A DNA stretch of 20,698 bases from Priapulus caudatus (GCF_000485595.1 NW_014577725.1:22492-43189), one strand, 5' to 3'. Numbered from the stretch's first letter, positions 1 through 9,062 are shown. Notes: generated from the sequence alone by a model not told the origin. A program made the numbers and translations.

Positions 1-282
1 TATGAACAAATTGATGGTTTCTGTCCCTCTCACTAGTCTGCTCACTAAGCCCCAATATCTTAAATATGAATTGTTGTCATCTGTATTCTTCTTAGCGTTT
101 TTTTTATGATGGACTGAACACAGGTTCGTTTGATACCATTGTTTATCATTCAGTGCAAAAATGGCTGGCCACAATAGTTCTGTATTGTTTCGATACAATC
201 CAAATACTAGTTTGCCAGAAATCATTGAAGTTTTAATAATACATTTTGAACGGGCTATATACATGGATTTTTACTTATACAT
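1..282. other. No recognisable gene
   Basis: AT-rich DNA with no convincing exon, RNA gene or transposon end. It ends at the TTAA that forms the left flank of the miniature element starting at 287. Confidence 0.5.
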
Positions 283-286
283 TTAA

Positions 287-413
287 TGCCTGCTGTTGGG
301 GGCACTATGTCTCCATAGTGTTGCTGAGAAGAGAATAGTGCCCGAGCGGTGTGCGAGGGCCACTATTCCTTCCAAACAACACTATGAGAGCATGATGCCC
401 CCAACAGCAGGCA
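287..413. mobile_element. 127-bp TTAA-flanked miniature inverted-repeat transposon
   Basis: The ends are an 18-bp perfect inverted repeat (TGCCTGCTGTTGGGGGCA at the left, its reverse complement at the right). Both ends abut TTAA (283-286 and 414-417). A TTAA duplication is the hallmark of piggyBac and Kolobok superfamily transposons. No transposase is encoded, so this would be a non-autonomous derivative. The interior also folds: CACTATG pairs with CATAGTG near the left end, and a second AATAGTG/CACTATT pair lies further in. Superfamily assignment rests only on the duplication and the size. Confidence 0.65.
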
Positions 414-1157
414 TTAATGTTTTTAGTGCATCACATGACTATGCAATCTACTTTTCATGCGTATATACCTTCTTTATACTCCCTAATTGCGCGTGCATTC
501 GATGTACAAAAACGCTCGACACAAACACAATCCGCCATATATTCCAAAATCGTTGCGTGGCGCCCAGACGCAGGAGATTGTGACGTAAACACAATGCGTT
601 ATAATAACAATGCGTCGCGGACAAGCGATAGTGCCGCTAAGGCGGGCACTAGCTCTTCATAATGCCTGCTGCGTTATCCAATGAGATTGCAGCGATTCAA
701 TCACGTCATGCACTAATACATTATTGTATAGAAAATACGAGCCCTACGAGTATAGTAGAGCATGCTACTACAAGTATCGGGAGATATATGAGGTCAAAAG
801 GGCCTTATGTAAAACAGCCACATAGGTCCGTTAGTCTTGCAGCTTGATAGGGTATAAAGTACATAGCGTGTAAGACAAAATATGTAGCTGAATTCGCTAC
901 GCACCAGCTTCTAACGAAACCACTTAGAGATACTAATTATATATACTCATTAAAAATGTATGTCTGTTTCTCGCAAACATCTATCTACTCACACAAAGTC
1001 ACATACATTATGCAAGGAGTATGGGTAGTTCTTATTCACCTATTTCATCCACATCATTACTGTCATATTTTCCATACTCGTTTAAAAATTCACCTGCTCG
1101 CGCACCACTGGATGGCACTTCTGACACAAACATCGACAGCAGTACGGGTGATCTTAC
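414..1157. other. Intergenic, no supported gene
   Basis: Short frames are open here but none looks like a protein family. A small hairpin (TAGTGCC 629-635 with GGCACTA 645-651) lies just before a second AATGCCTGCTG string at 661-671, which matches the end of the 287-413 element. This stretch may therefore be a decayed or larger relative of that transposon. From about 848 to 1157 I see nothing definite. Confidence 0.4.
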
Positions 1158-1250
1158 CTGAGCCAGGCTACAGCCGTGACCTGACGATACGCTATCGATG
1201 CACGGGGAGGTCTCGCCCGAGCCCTGCCTCAGCCGTATCAGCTTCCCCAT
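1158..1250 (-). CDS. Possible short coding exon, unknown gene
   Basis: Unrecognised. On the minus strand an ATG at 1250-1248 opens a 31-codon frame beginning MGKLIRLRQGSGETSPCIDS and ending ...SLAQ. It runs exactly into CAG|GTAAGA (GT at 1157-1156), a full-consensus splice donor in phase 0. The segment is clearly more GC-rich than its surroundings, as are the proven exons elsewhere in this window. The frame is open upstream to the LINE boundary near 1301 and downstream to a stop at 1032, so the exon could be longer or unspliced. The next exon would lie left of 1156, and none was identified there. No domain is visible. It could be a chance open frame. Confidence 0.25.
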
Positions 1251-1300
1251 CCTGCTGTGTGGAGCGACTCTTCGCGTAACTAATTCGACAACCTGCATCA

Positions 1301-2090
1301 AATTTCAAATTTCAGTTTCAAAAAATTTATTTATCACCATAATTTGCAAAAATACAATGATGCAGAAACAATTTTGAAGGGTAAGGGTAGCGAAAAACCA
1401 TAGGAGTCATCAAGTCAGCTACCTCACTCATATATGTACAGTAGACATAATATGGAGAGCCAGATATTTGCTGTATTGCAAATTAGGAAAGAAAAAAATA
1501 ATAAATACTGATGTTTCGAATCTCATAGAAATAAAAATAAACAGGTTTGATACATATATATACTATAATATATAATACATATATATATAGTTAATATATT
1601 ACAGTATGATTATGAATCATGTAGCTACGCAAGTAGAACATGAATGAATCTGTTCAGTACAAGATATATTTGTTACAAGGTTTACAATTGGATACAAGGG
1701 TGTGTGTTGGTTTGGGTATATTATACTAAATAATAATATATGTTTATGGACAAGAATAGTTTGACAGTAGGATGTGTTTATATTTATATTTTAGTTGTTT
1801 CAGAGAGCAGCTGGTAAATTCCGGAGTAAGTTCGTTCCATAACTTCGCTCCTTGGAATTTGATGTGTTCGAGCCATAAGCTGTCATAACTCTGTCTATAA
1901 AATAGTTTGGCTGCCGCCGCTTCTTGTGTTATGGTCATGGGATGTCCGATAGTTTAGTAAAGTAGGTGATAATATACGGTAGCATGCCGTTGTTATATTG
2001 TACATGAATAATATATAAGTTCGTACTTGAAGCCTCGAACAAATCACGGATACATGACTGAGTGAATGGAACAAACAATAAACCAAAACA
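1301..2090 (-). mobile_element. 5'-truncated LINE 3' end (copy 1), decayed
   Basis: This minus-strand fragment encodes the typical C-terminal tail of a non-LTR retrotransposon reverse-transcriptase ORF. A block HDHNTRSGGSQ (about 1940-1905) is followed by YDSLWLEHIKFQGAKLWNEL, ending ...LLSNYSCP at the stop at 1744. HNTR followed by a GxKLWNEL-type block is characteristic of CR1/L2/Jockey-like ORF2 ends. The blocks lie in different frames, so the copy has frameshifts and is a pseudogene. About 440 bp of 3' UTR follows. It ends at about 1301 in tandem GAAATTT units instead of a poly(A) tail. It is homologous to 8073-9528 from about 1301 to 1968 and extends further 5' than that copy. The 5' limit near 2090 is approximate. 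Confidence 0.75.
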
Positions 2091-3884
2091 ATTCTTAACC
2101 AATAAAAATTGCATAGTATTAAACAATAGAGGAAAAAATGCTAAACTCCATTCATAATTCAGTTTTATAATCCATAATTTGGAATAATGATTAACCATGA
2201 ATCGGCACAGCAATGCTGTACCCATCTATGCTTCAAGTTCAAGCAATGAACCAGTAATGTTTCAGCGTGTTTTACTTTTAACTTCTCGAAAGATATTAAA
2301 TTCACTAATAAAAAAGCAACACAGGCTGCAAAAAGTTTGTTAGGCCTTGAACCTGTCGTAGGCACTGAGCTTCAAATTCTATGAATAGATAATCACAGAG
2401 TGTTTACATATTATGTGGAGTTCACAGCAGGAATTGAGGTACAAGTTTCCTTTATAGAATCACTAGCATAACCCATCCTTATTAACGGTATCACTGCTTC
2501 TCTTATCAACATTTATGGACTATATATACCTTATAGAAAAAGACAAAATATCAGTGGAATAAGTAAACGTGTTTATATGATCTAAAGTAACTGTATGCGG
2601 TGTCTGCACTGTAGGGGCCTATTGCAATAATACCAATTACACTGACAAAAACACTTCCTGTAGTATGAATATATTCTGCAGTATGAATGTATAATAATAT
2701 TATGTTAAATTAGCAGCAATTAGTAACAGGTAGTTGTGGATATATCTATCTATAGCGTCAGTTACGAGTGCCACTCTCGCGGTCATTCGCTACATGCTTA
2801 CGTCATTACGTACATGTACGCGTGGATTGCCAGAATGAGGCTGCACTCTAGAGACACTAGTTAGACTGAAACCTCTAGAAAAGGGAATTACATGAAACCA
2901 GAATCACATCCTAGTTGTATTTCTAGACCGTATTAATCGCAAAGTTTGTATATTTCTAATATATGTTGCAATAACACGGCACAAGGTCATGACACTTGTG
3001 TCATTGGTACATTTTCACTCTATGTGCGCGATGGGATTAAGAACGTAAATTATTCAAACAACATGTACATGTGTTTCGTAAATATTACGGGTTTACTAGA
3101 CCGGCACTACTATTAAAAATTATCTGTATTACACGTGACATATTCAAAAAAGAAACGTACGACAACCGGTGCAGCTCTTCTTAGTTGTAGAAATCCTATA
3201 TATTGATATTATGTTTACATACCTGCCACTCTTTGTTTGGAAAATTAAAGTCCAAGCCTCCGCATTCTGGACATAAGTATGCTAAAATACGTAATAATTT
3301 GCCCTTGAACTTATTATATATTCATATGTTCTCGGAGCGTTAGAAACACTTTTAAACAGGTGAGCCTAGTAGTAGTGCTTGCACGGAATGGATGACGAGC
3401 TGTAAGCGGAAATCTAACTATCCGGCCCCTCCATCACGCTACAGCCTGCGTTCAATGTTCAAGCTACCCGGCCAAGCCTGAGTGACCGCGCCAGCAAACA
3501 ACACGCTTACTAGCGCTGCTACATCTGTTGAATTCTGATTGCTGTGGCAACACAGTATGACAAATAGTCTATGTATTTACATACATGTATTACCATGTAT
3601 TATTATGTCTATGTCGTCTATGTAGTACCAGTATAGTATGGTGCAATTCTAGGCAGGCCTTAGTGCCTCAAATTGCACTAAAACACATGTACACATAAAT
3701 ACATGTACATCTTGTACACAAGATACATGTTTACACAGCACAACCGGACGCTATTTCTGGCAAGTAGATTTACGCACTAATTTGTACTCGTGGACTCTTC
3801 CCTCTCCTCTCTTTCCACCCATCTCTAAATAAATGAATGAATATATATACGGAGTAGATAATAGGGTAGATATAGATAGTATTA
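2091..3884. other. Long AT-rich stretch without a supported gene
   Basis: No exon, RNA gene or transposon end could be supported. A slightly GC-richer patch at about 3400-3530 has no splice-bounded open frame that I could defend. ACATGTA strings recur at about 3687-3732, around a short ATCTTGT/ACAAGAT inverted repeat. The LINE copy on the left may extend some way into this stretch in unrecognisable form. Confidence 0.4.
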
Positions 3885-3885
3885 G

Positions 3886-3920
<35 letters not shown>

Positions 3921-3935
3921 ATATATATATATATG
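3885..3935. repeat. (TA)n microsatellite
   Basis: Almost uninterrupted TA dinucleotides with a few slips. The open frames across it on both strands are poly-Ile/Tyr artefacts. Confidence 0.9.
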
Positions 3936-4050
3936 GTATATATAATCAGAAGAGGATAAAGAACTTTATTTTTCCCTATTATACTTCTCTGATATATATA
4001 ATAATATACTGCCTGCATTATGTATACATGATTTGTAGCAAATGTGGTCG

Positions 4051-4107
4051 TGAGTGTGTGCGTGTGTGCTATCGCCTATGTGCGCGCGTGCGTGCGTGCC
4101 TGTGTAA
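4051..4107. repeat. Degenerate (GT)n/(GTGC)n microsatellite
   Basis: Alternating purine-pyrimidine tract (GTGTGCGTGTGTGC ... GTGCGCGCGTGCGTGCGTGC), potentially Z-DNA forming. It is the reverse-strand counterpart of the (ACGC)/(CA) tract at 4691-4735. Confidence 0.85.
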
Positions 4108-4154
4108 CAAACATTTATGCACAATATTTTATAGATGTGTTCATGATATATTAT

Positions 4155-4182
4155 ACAGTTCAAATAAATATATTTGAACTGT
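4155..4182. repeat. 28-bp hairpin, 12-bp arms
   Basis: ACAGTTCAAATA (4155-4166) and its exact reverse complement (4171-4182) flank a 4-nt loop. No gene association. Confidence 0.85.
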
Positions 4183-4308
4183 GAATACATACATGTATGA
4201 GAACATCTATGGGTTCAATGTTACACTTTGACACTTATTTATACGGTTTGTCCAAGAACATATATTCTTATATACATACTCCGAGAACACATGCATGAGT
4301 ACACACTA

Positions 4309-4381
4309 TAGATACAATAATGTAACCCAAACACAGGATAGGGGGTCCCTATCCTGTGTTTGGGTTACATTATTGTATCTA
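4309..4381. repeat. Perfect 35-bp-arm palindrome, 3-nt loop
   Basis: The left arm (4309-4343) starts TAGATACAATAATGTAACCC. The right arm (4347-4381) is its exact reverse complement, and the loop is GGT. A near copy of the first 17 bases of the arm (AAATACAATAATGTAA) recurs singly at 4502-4517. This may be a very small palindromic transposable element or a self-inverted duplication. No protein is encoded. Confidence 0.95.
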
Positions 4382-4558
4382 GACTCTAGAGTACACACAT
4401 GCTCACGTAACAATGAATTTCCCCACCCCCACTTAACCCTCAATTACATAACCAGGGTGTGAAATTAACCCTCTTTGTATGGGAGTTCCACAGACTACTA
4501 TAAATACAATAATGTAATTTACAGCAGAGCAGGTCTGCATTTCACAATGCTTCATTTA

Positions 4559-4675
4559 CTAAAAATTATCCGGTATTTCTCGAAGTTGCTTAGCAAGATC
4601 TTCTTGCGCTAATTTAGCGGAGGACTCCAAAGTGTATTCAAGCTCTATACGCAGCGCGCGCGAACACGGGGACAC
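4559..4675 (-). CDS. Possible alternative last exon of kintoun
   Basis: A minus-strand frame of 38 codons plus TAG begins after CGCGTAG (AG at 4677-4676). It reads ...LRIELEYTLESSAKLAQED... and ends ...REIPDNF. It looks coding: it is amphipathic and charged, and is not a simple repeat. A donor GAG|GTAAAC (GT at 4962-4961) in the DNAAF2 frame would join it in phase 0 by removing a 285-nt intron. It would then replace the hydrophobic tail of the unspliced reading. Against it, the acceptor has a TG-repeat instead of a pyrimidine tract, and I cannot match the peptide to the known C-terminus of the family. It may instead be non-coding. Confidence 0.25.
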   Translation of the reverse strand: MSPCSRALRIELEYTLESSAKLAQEDLAKQLREIPDNF

Positions 4676-4690
4676 CTACGCGTTTACGCT

Positions 4691-4735
4691 CGCACACACG
4701 CACGCACGCACGCACGCACACACACACAAACGAAC
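4691..4735. repeat. (ACGC)n/(CA)n microsatellite
   Basis: CGCACACACGCACGCACGCA-type alternating tract that grades into CA repeats. Any transcript of the minus-strand gene extending this far would carry it as a GT repeat. Confidence 0.9.
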
Positions 4736-4890
4736 GAACAAGCACATGTATGACATACATGGTTTAGATACACTTTGTAGTGTGTCAACTTGGAACTTTA
4801 ATGAATGGATGTTTGTAAAATGCTTGCTGCAAGTCCTCCACTATTTAGCAGCAAAGTCTACGAGAAATAGTGGAGAACATGCATGTGGAA

Positions 4891-6708
4891 CTAAACTGTT
4901 CTATACATGTGTAGAACTATTGGGGCAGTCAGTACAAATAAGAGCCAAAACTCAAAGTTTACCTCCAACTCTTCCTTCTTTCCAATCAGAAGTTTCGACC
5001 ACAAGCCTTGGCATGCAGCAGCTTTTTGCAAAACACACACCACATTTCCACTAGACACATCACTACTGGATCCGGTCCTCGAAAAGCAATCTCCCTCCAT
5101 ACATTTCAGGGTGAGGATGTAGTGGAAAGGGACAAATCCAGAGCCAACAGATTTGAATGTGATGTTCGCCTTGTCTCCTTTAATCTCCAGTACAACGGAG
5201 CAAGGTTCTACATTCTTGACATCTGCGATGATGACAATCGACGACACGGTCTGTTGACACCGATACGCAGGCAGCGAGCGAAATACCTGACCTGTGATAA
5301 TCTTTGCTGGTGTTCGCACAGCGTGTTCAAGTTCGCTTTGTCTTTCCTCTGTAGCTTGATCAGATATTGCACTGCTTTCCCTATCAAGTTGGTTAGCCGT
5401 TGCTACACGCTCACTTTGATCAGCAAGATTTCTTGACGTTGGTATACGTTCAATTTCGTCATCAGGTACGTTAGGAACGGTCATGGTCTCGCCCCTACCC
5501 ACAAGTTCTCCTGTTGTAGTTATAGTGTTAACATCTGCGTCGGAATTAGGAAATGGTGTCTTCGTCTGAAAATCGTGGTCAGGGTTGTGATCTCCTAGTC
5601 CCTCTGTGCCTGCAGTTACTGGAGATATCAATTCAGAAACTTGTCTCACAGGCAATATGACAACTAATTTATGTTCTGCCACATCAAACTTTGCTGTGCC
5701 TTCATCTTCTAGGACAGTATACGGCAGATTCACAGTCAACTTGTATTTTGCTGGTGTGTCGCATTGAAGAGAAAGTGATTTAGGAAAAACATCAAGCTCA
5801 AGTGTGCTAGCTGAGTTCAGCAAAGGTAAATAGACAGCCACAACAAGTTCGTTGGGTTGCGTTTTATGGGTGGCATCATTTTGTCCAACAAAATCTTGTA
5901 AATCAACTGAGCATCTATGTATAATATTATATTTTGGGGTTGCATATTTAGTATCACTCATAGATGGAGAAGTCATATCTTTATCTGCACAGCTTTTATC
6001 TAGGGTTTCTTTAGCAGATCCACCATTTTGTTCTGACAAAGCGTATGGATTAGGAAATCCAATTGGATCATCTTTAACTTCCACTTCTTGTGTTGTCCCA
6101 AGTTTTTGGCTTTCTGTGGGGTTCCTGATGACAACGGATGTACGGGCACCTTTATAACTGCAGGTAGGCCTTCTAACGTTTTTGTTGTGAACTATACTTT
6201 CACCACAAACTTTCTTAACAGCATCAAATGCAGTGCCTTCAACCAGTTCTTTAAAACGATCACTTCTTTCAGCGAGCTCAAGTGTGTTATGGTTGAAGAT
6301 AACATCAATAATTGTACATAATTTTCCATCGTCGTCATAATCATCTTTTGCCTGCGGTGACGAAGCATACGGTATACTCCACGACAATCCTTTAGTCGCA
6401 CCTTTGACTGAGCTCTTACACGCCGATTTTTCAACGTGTTCACTTCTACAAATATTTATATAAATTGCCCGCCCATTTGCCGCGTTGGTTTGAAGCACAT
6501 AAGAGGGATCGGGAGTGATGAACTTTGTATCAATCCCGCGCTCTTTCTCCATTAATGCAATTTCTTCTTCTCGTTTCCTCCGATTCTCTGGGTCGGCAAT
6601 TTCTTTTGCATATTCAGAAAACATATCCAGAAACTCTTTATGTTTAAAAGCATCTTTAAAACGCGAAATTTCTTCGCTTGTCATTTCCAAATCTTTTAAA
6701 TTCTCCAT
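4891..6708 (-). CDS. DNAAF2: Kintoun, dynein axonemal assembly factor 2 (PIH1 family)
   Basis: A 605-residue single open exon. Kintoun is a cytoplasmic co-chaperone that works with HSP70/HSP90 to pre-assemble axonemal dynein arms for cilia and flagella. The N-terminal PIH1 domain spans roughly residues 5-195, with the family signatures MFSEYAKEIADPENRRKREE (29-48), ERGI, the SWSIPY block (109-114) and SYKG near 184. The PIH1 CS-like domain is at about 256-355, starting TPKYNIIHRCSVDLQDF and continuing with ELVVAVYLPLL, NLPY and KLVVILPV. A third beta-rich conserved region at about 475-580 ends in GLWSKLLIGKKEELE. The chosen start (6708-6706) has A at -3 and G at +4 and aligns with the family N-terminus; an upstream in-frame ATG at 6798 adds 30 residues that do not look conserved. 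Human DNAAF2 is longer (about 837 residues), mainly in the disordered tail. The last 22 residues are hydrophobic and atypical and may be intron read-through from a GAG|GTAAAC donor at 4963/4962. A minus-strand ATTAAA at 4802-4797 could polyadenylate the unspliced form. Confidence 0.93.
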   Translation of the reverse strand: MENLKDLEMTSEEISRFKDAFKHKEFLDMFSEYAKEIADPENRRKREEEIALMEKERGIDTKFITPDPSYVLQTNAANGRAIYINICRSEHVEKSACKSSVKGATKGLSWSIPYASSPQAKDDYDDDGKLCTIIDVIFNHNTLELAERSDRFKELVEGTAFDAVKKVCGESIVHNKNVRRPTCSYKGARTSVVIRNPTESQKLGTTQEVEVKDDPIGFPNPYALSEQNGGSAKETLDKSCADKDMTSPSMSDTKYATPKYNIIHRCSVDLQDFVGQNDATHKTQPNELVVAVYLPLLNSASTLELDVFPKSLSLQCDTPAKYKLTVNLPYTVLEDEGTAKFDVAEHKLVVILPVRQVSELISPVTAGTEGLGDHNPDHDFQTKTPFPNSDADVNTITTTGELVGRGETMTVPNVPDDEIERIPTSRNLADQSERVATANQLDRESSAISDQATEERQSELEHAVRTPAKIITGQVFRSLPAYRCQQTVSSIVIIADVKNVEPCSVVLEIKGDKANITFKSVGSGFVPFHYILTLKCMEGDCFSRTGSSSDVSSGNVVCVLQKAAACQGLWSKLLIGKKEELEVNFEFWLLFVLTAPIVLHMYRTV

Positions 6709-6899
6709 GTTTGTTTGTACCACGTGACCTATCTGTGAGTCAAAAATGCTGGTTCGTTGAAAATGGAACTTCTTGTTCGTATAAAGATTATATAGCATTC
6801 CTTCTTAACCGTTTATCAAAAATATATGAATAATATTTTTGTGTATTTTAGTTCCTATCAAATAATAACGTATTATTTACGCCAACTATTGGGGTTATG

Positions 6900-6990
6900 G
6901 GTGTTTCTTCTAAATCAAGGCCCCTTGTTGCCAAACATCACATAAAAACTTCCGGCATGCGTATCCCGCACTTCCGGAACACTTACTGAT
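6900..6990 (-). promoter_or_regulatory. Likely DNAAF2 promoter with paired ETS motifs
   Basis: Two ACTTCCGG strings (6948-6955 and 6970-6977) lie 22 bp apart in the same orientation, about 240-270 bp upstream of the DNAAF2 start. ACTTCCGG is the classic ETS/GABP site of TATA-less housekeeping promoters. GTTGCC at 6927-6932 resembles half of an RFX X-box, the motif common to ciliary genes, but no full second half follows. No TATA box is convincing. The assignment is an inference from position and motifs. Confidence 0.4.
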
Positions 6991-7164
6991 TATGTGTTTT
7001 GCTTGTTTATGTTTCAGAAGTTTGCTTTGTTTCGAGTTACAAGATACAAGCTGAGAACAATATATTACTTTATATACATGTTATATCCTGTTCTCAGGGG
7101 TTAAGAACTTAAGGTATGTTCGCCAAGATAAATATACGAGTAAAATAGCAATAGTTTGTATAAA

Positions 7165-7606
7165 TTGTGTACTACTACTACTGCTAGTACTAGTATAGCT
7201 CTAGTACTATAGCCCGCTTACATTGACTGCCGCTGGCAGCGATGCGCCGCCAGCGGCAGTCAATGTAAGCGGGCTATAGTACTAGAGCTAGTACTAGTAC
7301 TACTAGTAGTAGTACTACTACTACTAGTACTACTACTACTAGTAGTACTACTAGTAGTAGTAGTAGTACTAGTCCGCAAATGCAGACGTAAACTCCGCTT
7401 TGCTAATCTGAGGGTGCGGGTTTATCATTACTGGGGTCTGCGTCGGCTCGGCCTATACTACTACTTGTAGTAGTAGTAGTACTAGTACTAGTAGTAGTAG
7501 TAGTAGTAGGGCAGTGCCAGTGGGGCAGTAGTACTAGTAGTACTACGGTACTAGTACTAGTACTAGTAGTAGTAGTAGTACTGCGTAGTACTAGTACTAG
7601 TAGTAG

Positions 7607-7650
<44 letters not shown>

Positions 7651-7670
7651 GCACTACTGCTATAGGCTCA
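7165..7670. repeat. Self-complementary TAC/TAG trinucleotide tract
   Basis: Long interrupted runs of ACT and AGT triplets alternate in direction (tracts of TAC followed by tracts of TAG, joined at CTAGTAC). The strand can therefore pair with itself over most of its length. Non-repeat islands occur at 7211-7270, 7374-7455, 7510-7530 and 7552-7590. The Val/Thr/Ser-only frame across 7403-7693 on the minus strand is a translation artefact. Confidence 0.85.
7197..7289. repeat. 41-bp-arm palindrome inside the TAC/TAG tract
   Basis: The left arm 7197-7237 (AGCTCTAGTACTATAGCCCG...) and right arm 7249-7289 are exact reverse complements around an 11-nt loop. About 30 bp of each arm is non-repetitive and relatively GC-rich (GCCCGCTTACATTGACTGCC). 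The palindrome therefore cannot be explained by the triplet repeat alone. Outward pairing can continue through the flanking triplets. Confidence 0.93.
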
Positions 7671-7693
7671 TGATAGTCATACTCATAACTCAT

Positions 7694-7942
7694 AGGGTCT
7701 ATGTCCCCCAGGGTACTGCCGGAACGTACCCTGGGTACGGTCTGGTATACCGCCTACCGGAACGTACCCTGGTAACTATCTGATAATGATATGGTTAGGG
7801 AGTAGGCGTAGGCGACTCCCTAGACTCGTTAGTGGAGTAGGCGGGTTACGGTCCGGCATATTAGATAGTACCAGGGTACGTTCCGGTATACCAGACCGTA
7901 CCCAGGGTACGTTCCGGCAGTACCCTGGGGGACATAGACCCT
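7694..7942. repeat. 249-bp inverted repeat with repeated CCGGAACGTACCCTGG motif
   Basis: The outer arms 7694-7786 and 7858-7942 are near-identical reverse complements beginning AGGGTCTATGTCCCCCAGGG. The left arm carries about 8 extra bases near 7753. Within each arm a CCGGAACGTACCCTGG-like motif occurs twice, giving four copies in all. The roughly 70-bp centre contains a smaller AGGGAGT/ACTCCCT hairpin. It could be a foldback transposon or a non-autonomous element. No flanking duplication is obvious because both sides run into triplet-rich DNA. Confidence 0.88.
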
Positions 7943-8316
7943 CTCAGCACTAGTACTACTACTAGTGTCAGTACTGAGAGTAGTGACACTCACACACACT
8001 GTCACTGCACACTACACTACTGGGTACTGCTGAGTAGTGAAAATCCAAAATCCTCCATATGATTTATGTACTAAAATTTCAAATTTCAATTTCAAAAAAT
8101 TTATTTATCACCATAATTTGCAAAAATACAATGATGCAGAAAACATTATTTTGAAGGGTAAAGGGGTAGCGAAAGACCATAGGGTCATCAAGTCAGCTAT
8201 CCCTCTATATGTACAGTAGACATAATATGGAGCGCCAGATATTCGCTGTATTGCAAATGAGAAAAAGTTGAAATAAATTTGCAAATAAAAAGTAAAGGTG
8301 CAGTATATATCTACAG

Positions 8317-8356
8317 CAGGAGTAGATAATAGGGAATTCCCTATTATCTACTCCTG
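8317..8356. repeat. Perfect 40-bp palindrome, CAGGAGT termini (1 of 3)
   Basis: CAGGAGTAGATAATAGGGAA reads identically on both strands over 40 bp with no loop. The first and last seven bases match those of the palindromes at 8937-8976 and 9063-9102, although the interior differs. It lies in the part of LINE copy 2 that is absent from copy 1. Confidence 0.95.
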
Positions 8357-8936
8357 ATATACAGTGATAACATACAACAACAGTAATCAGTTGACAGTAC
8401 TGTAGGATACAATAAATATATTTGTAAAGAAGAAGATATAGGCCTATGAGTTTGATAACTTCATATCGTAAGTGATGTATATGCGGCGATACAGTACAAG
8501 CACAATACTGCACTAACTCAGATGAAAGCACATGTACAATAGCAAAGATAACAAGTACATTCAGATTATAGTATGTCAGATTACAGTACTTGGTTGGAGT
8601 AGTTGGAGTTGCTAATTCAATATAAGCATATACAAGCGGTAATAATAAGTACATTCCACAAGAAGCTAGTTATTGCCTGAGAATCACCGAATAGTCGCTA
8701 AGTTAAGCAGGAGATTTTTTAGTATTTATGAGTCCATGCAAATGAAATAAAAATAAATAATATATCAATAATATAACAGCAATAGATGCTGTCAAAAAAA
8801 AGAGAGAACGATAACAACTCTGCTCATCAAGGTGTTACATCACAAGGTAAATCACAGAAATAATAAAATACTGATGCTCGGAATCTCATAGAAATAAAAA
8901 TAAACAGGTTTGATACATATAAGATATACATAATAA

Positions 8937-8976
8937 CAGGAGTTAATAATGATAAACTTGTCATTATTAACTCCTG
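8937..8976. repeat. Near-perfect 40-bp palindrome, CAGGAGT termini (2 of 3)
   Basis: The arms are CAGGAGTTAATAATGA and its reverse complement (16 bp each), with small mismatches in the centre. Length and termini are the same as in the other two copies. It is flanked by ATAA on the left and ATAATAAT on the right. Confidence 0.92.
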
Positions 8977-9062
8977 ATAATAATAATACATATATAGTTA
9001 ATAGAAACATCTTATAGAAATAAAAATAAACAGGTTTGATACATATAATATATACATAATAA

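Noticed and set aside
2165-2365. Minus-strand frame upstream of the LINE fragment as more LINE coding sequence
   Set aside because: No recognisable reverse-transcriptase-tail motif is present; the LINE match could only be supported up to about 2090.
3770-4190. Overlapping frames of Ile/Tyr and Cys/Val/Arg on both strands
   Set aside because: They cross the TA and GT/GC microsatellites and have no family resemblance.
4891-4956. Hydrophobic C-terminus of kintoun as a true membrane anchor
   Set aside because: Kintoun is a cytoplasmic protein, and the stretch starts exactly at a plausible splice donor, so intron read-through is the simpler explanation.
7403-7693. Minus-strand 96-codon frame of Val, Thr and Ser runs
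   Set aside because: A direct translation of the TAC/TAG triplet tract, not a protein.
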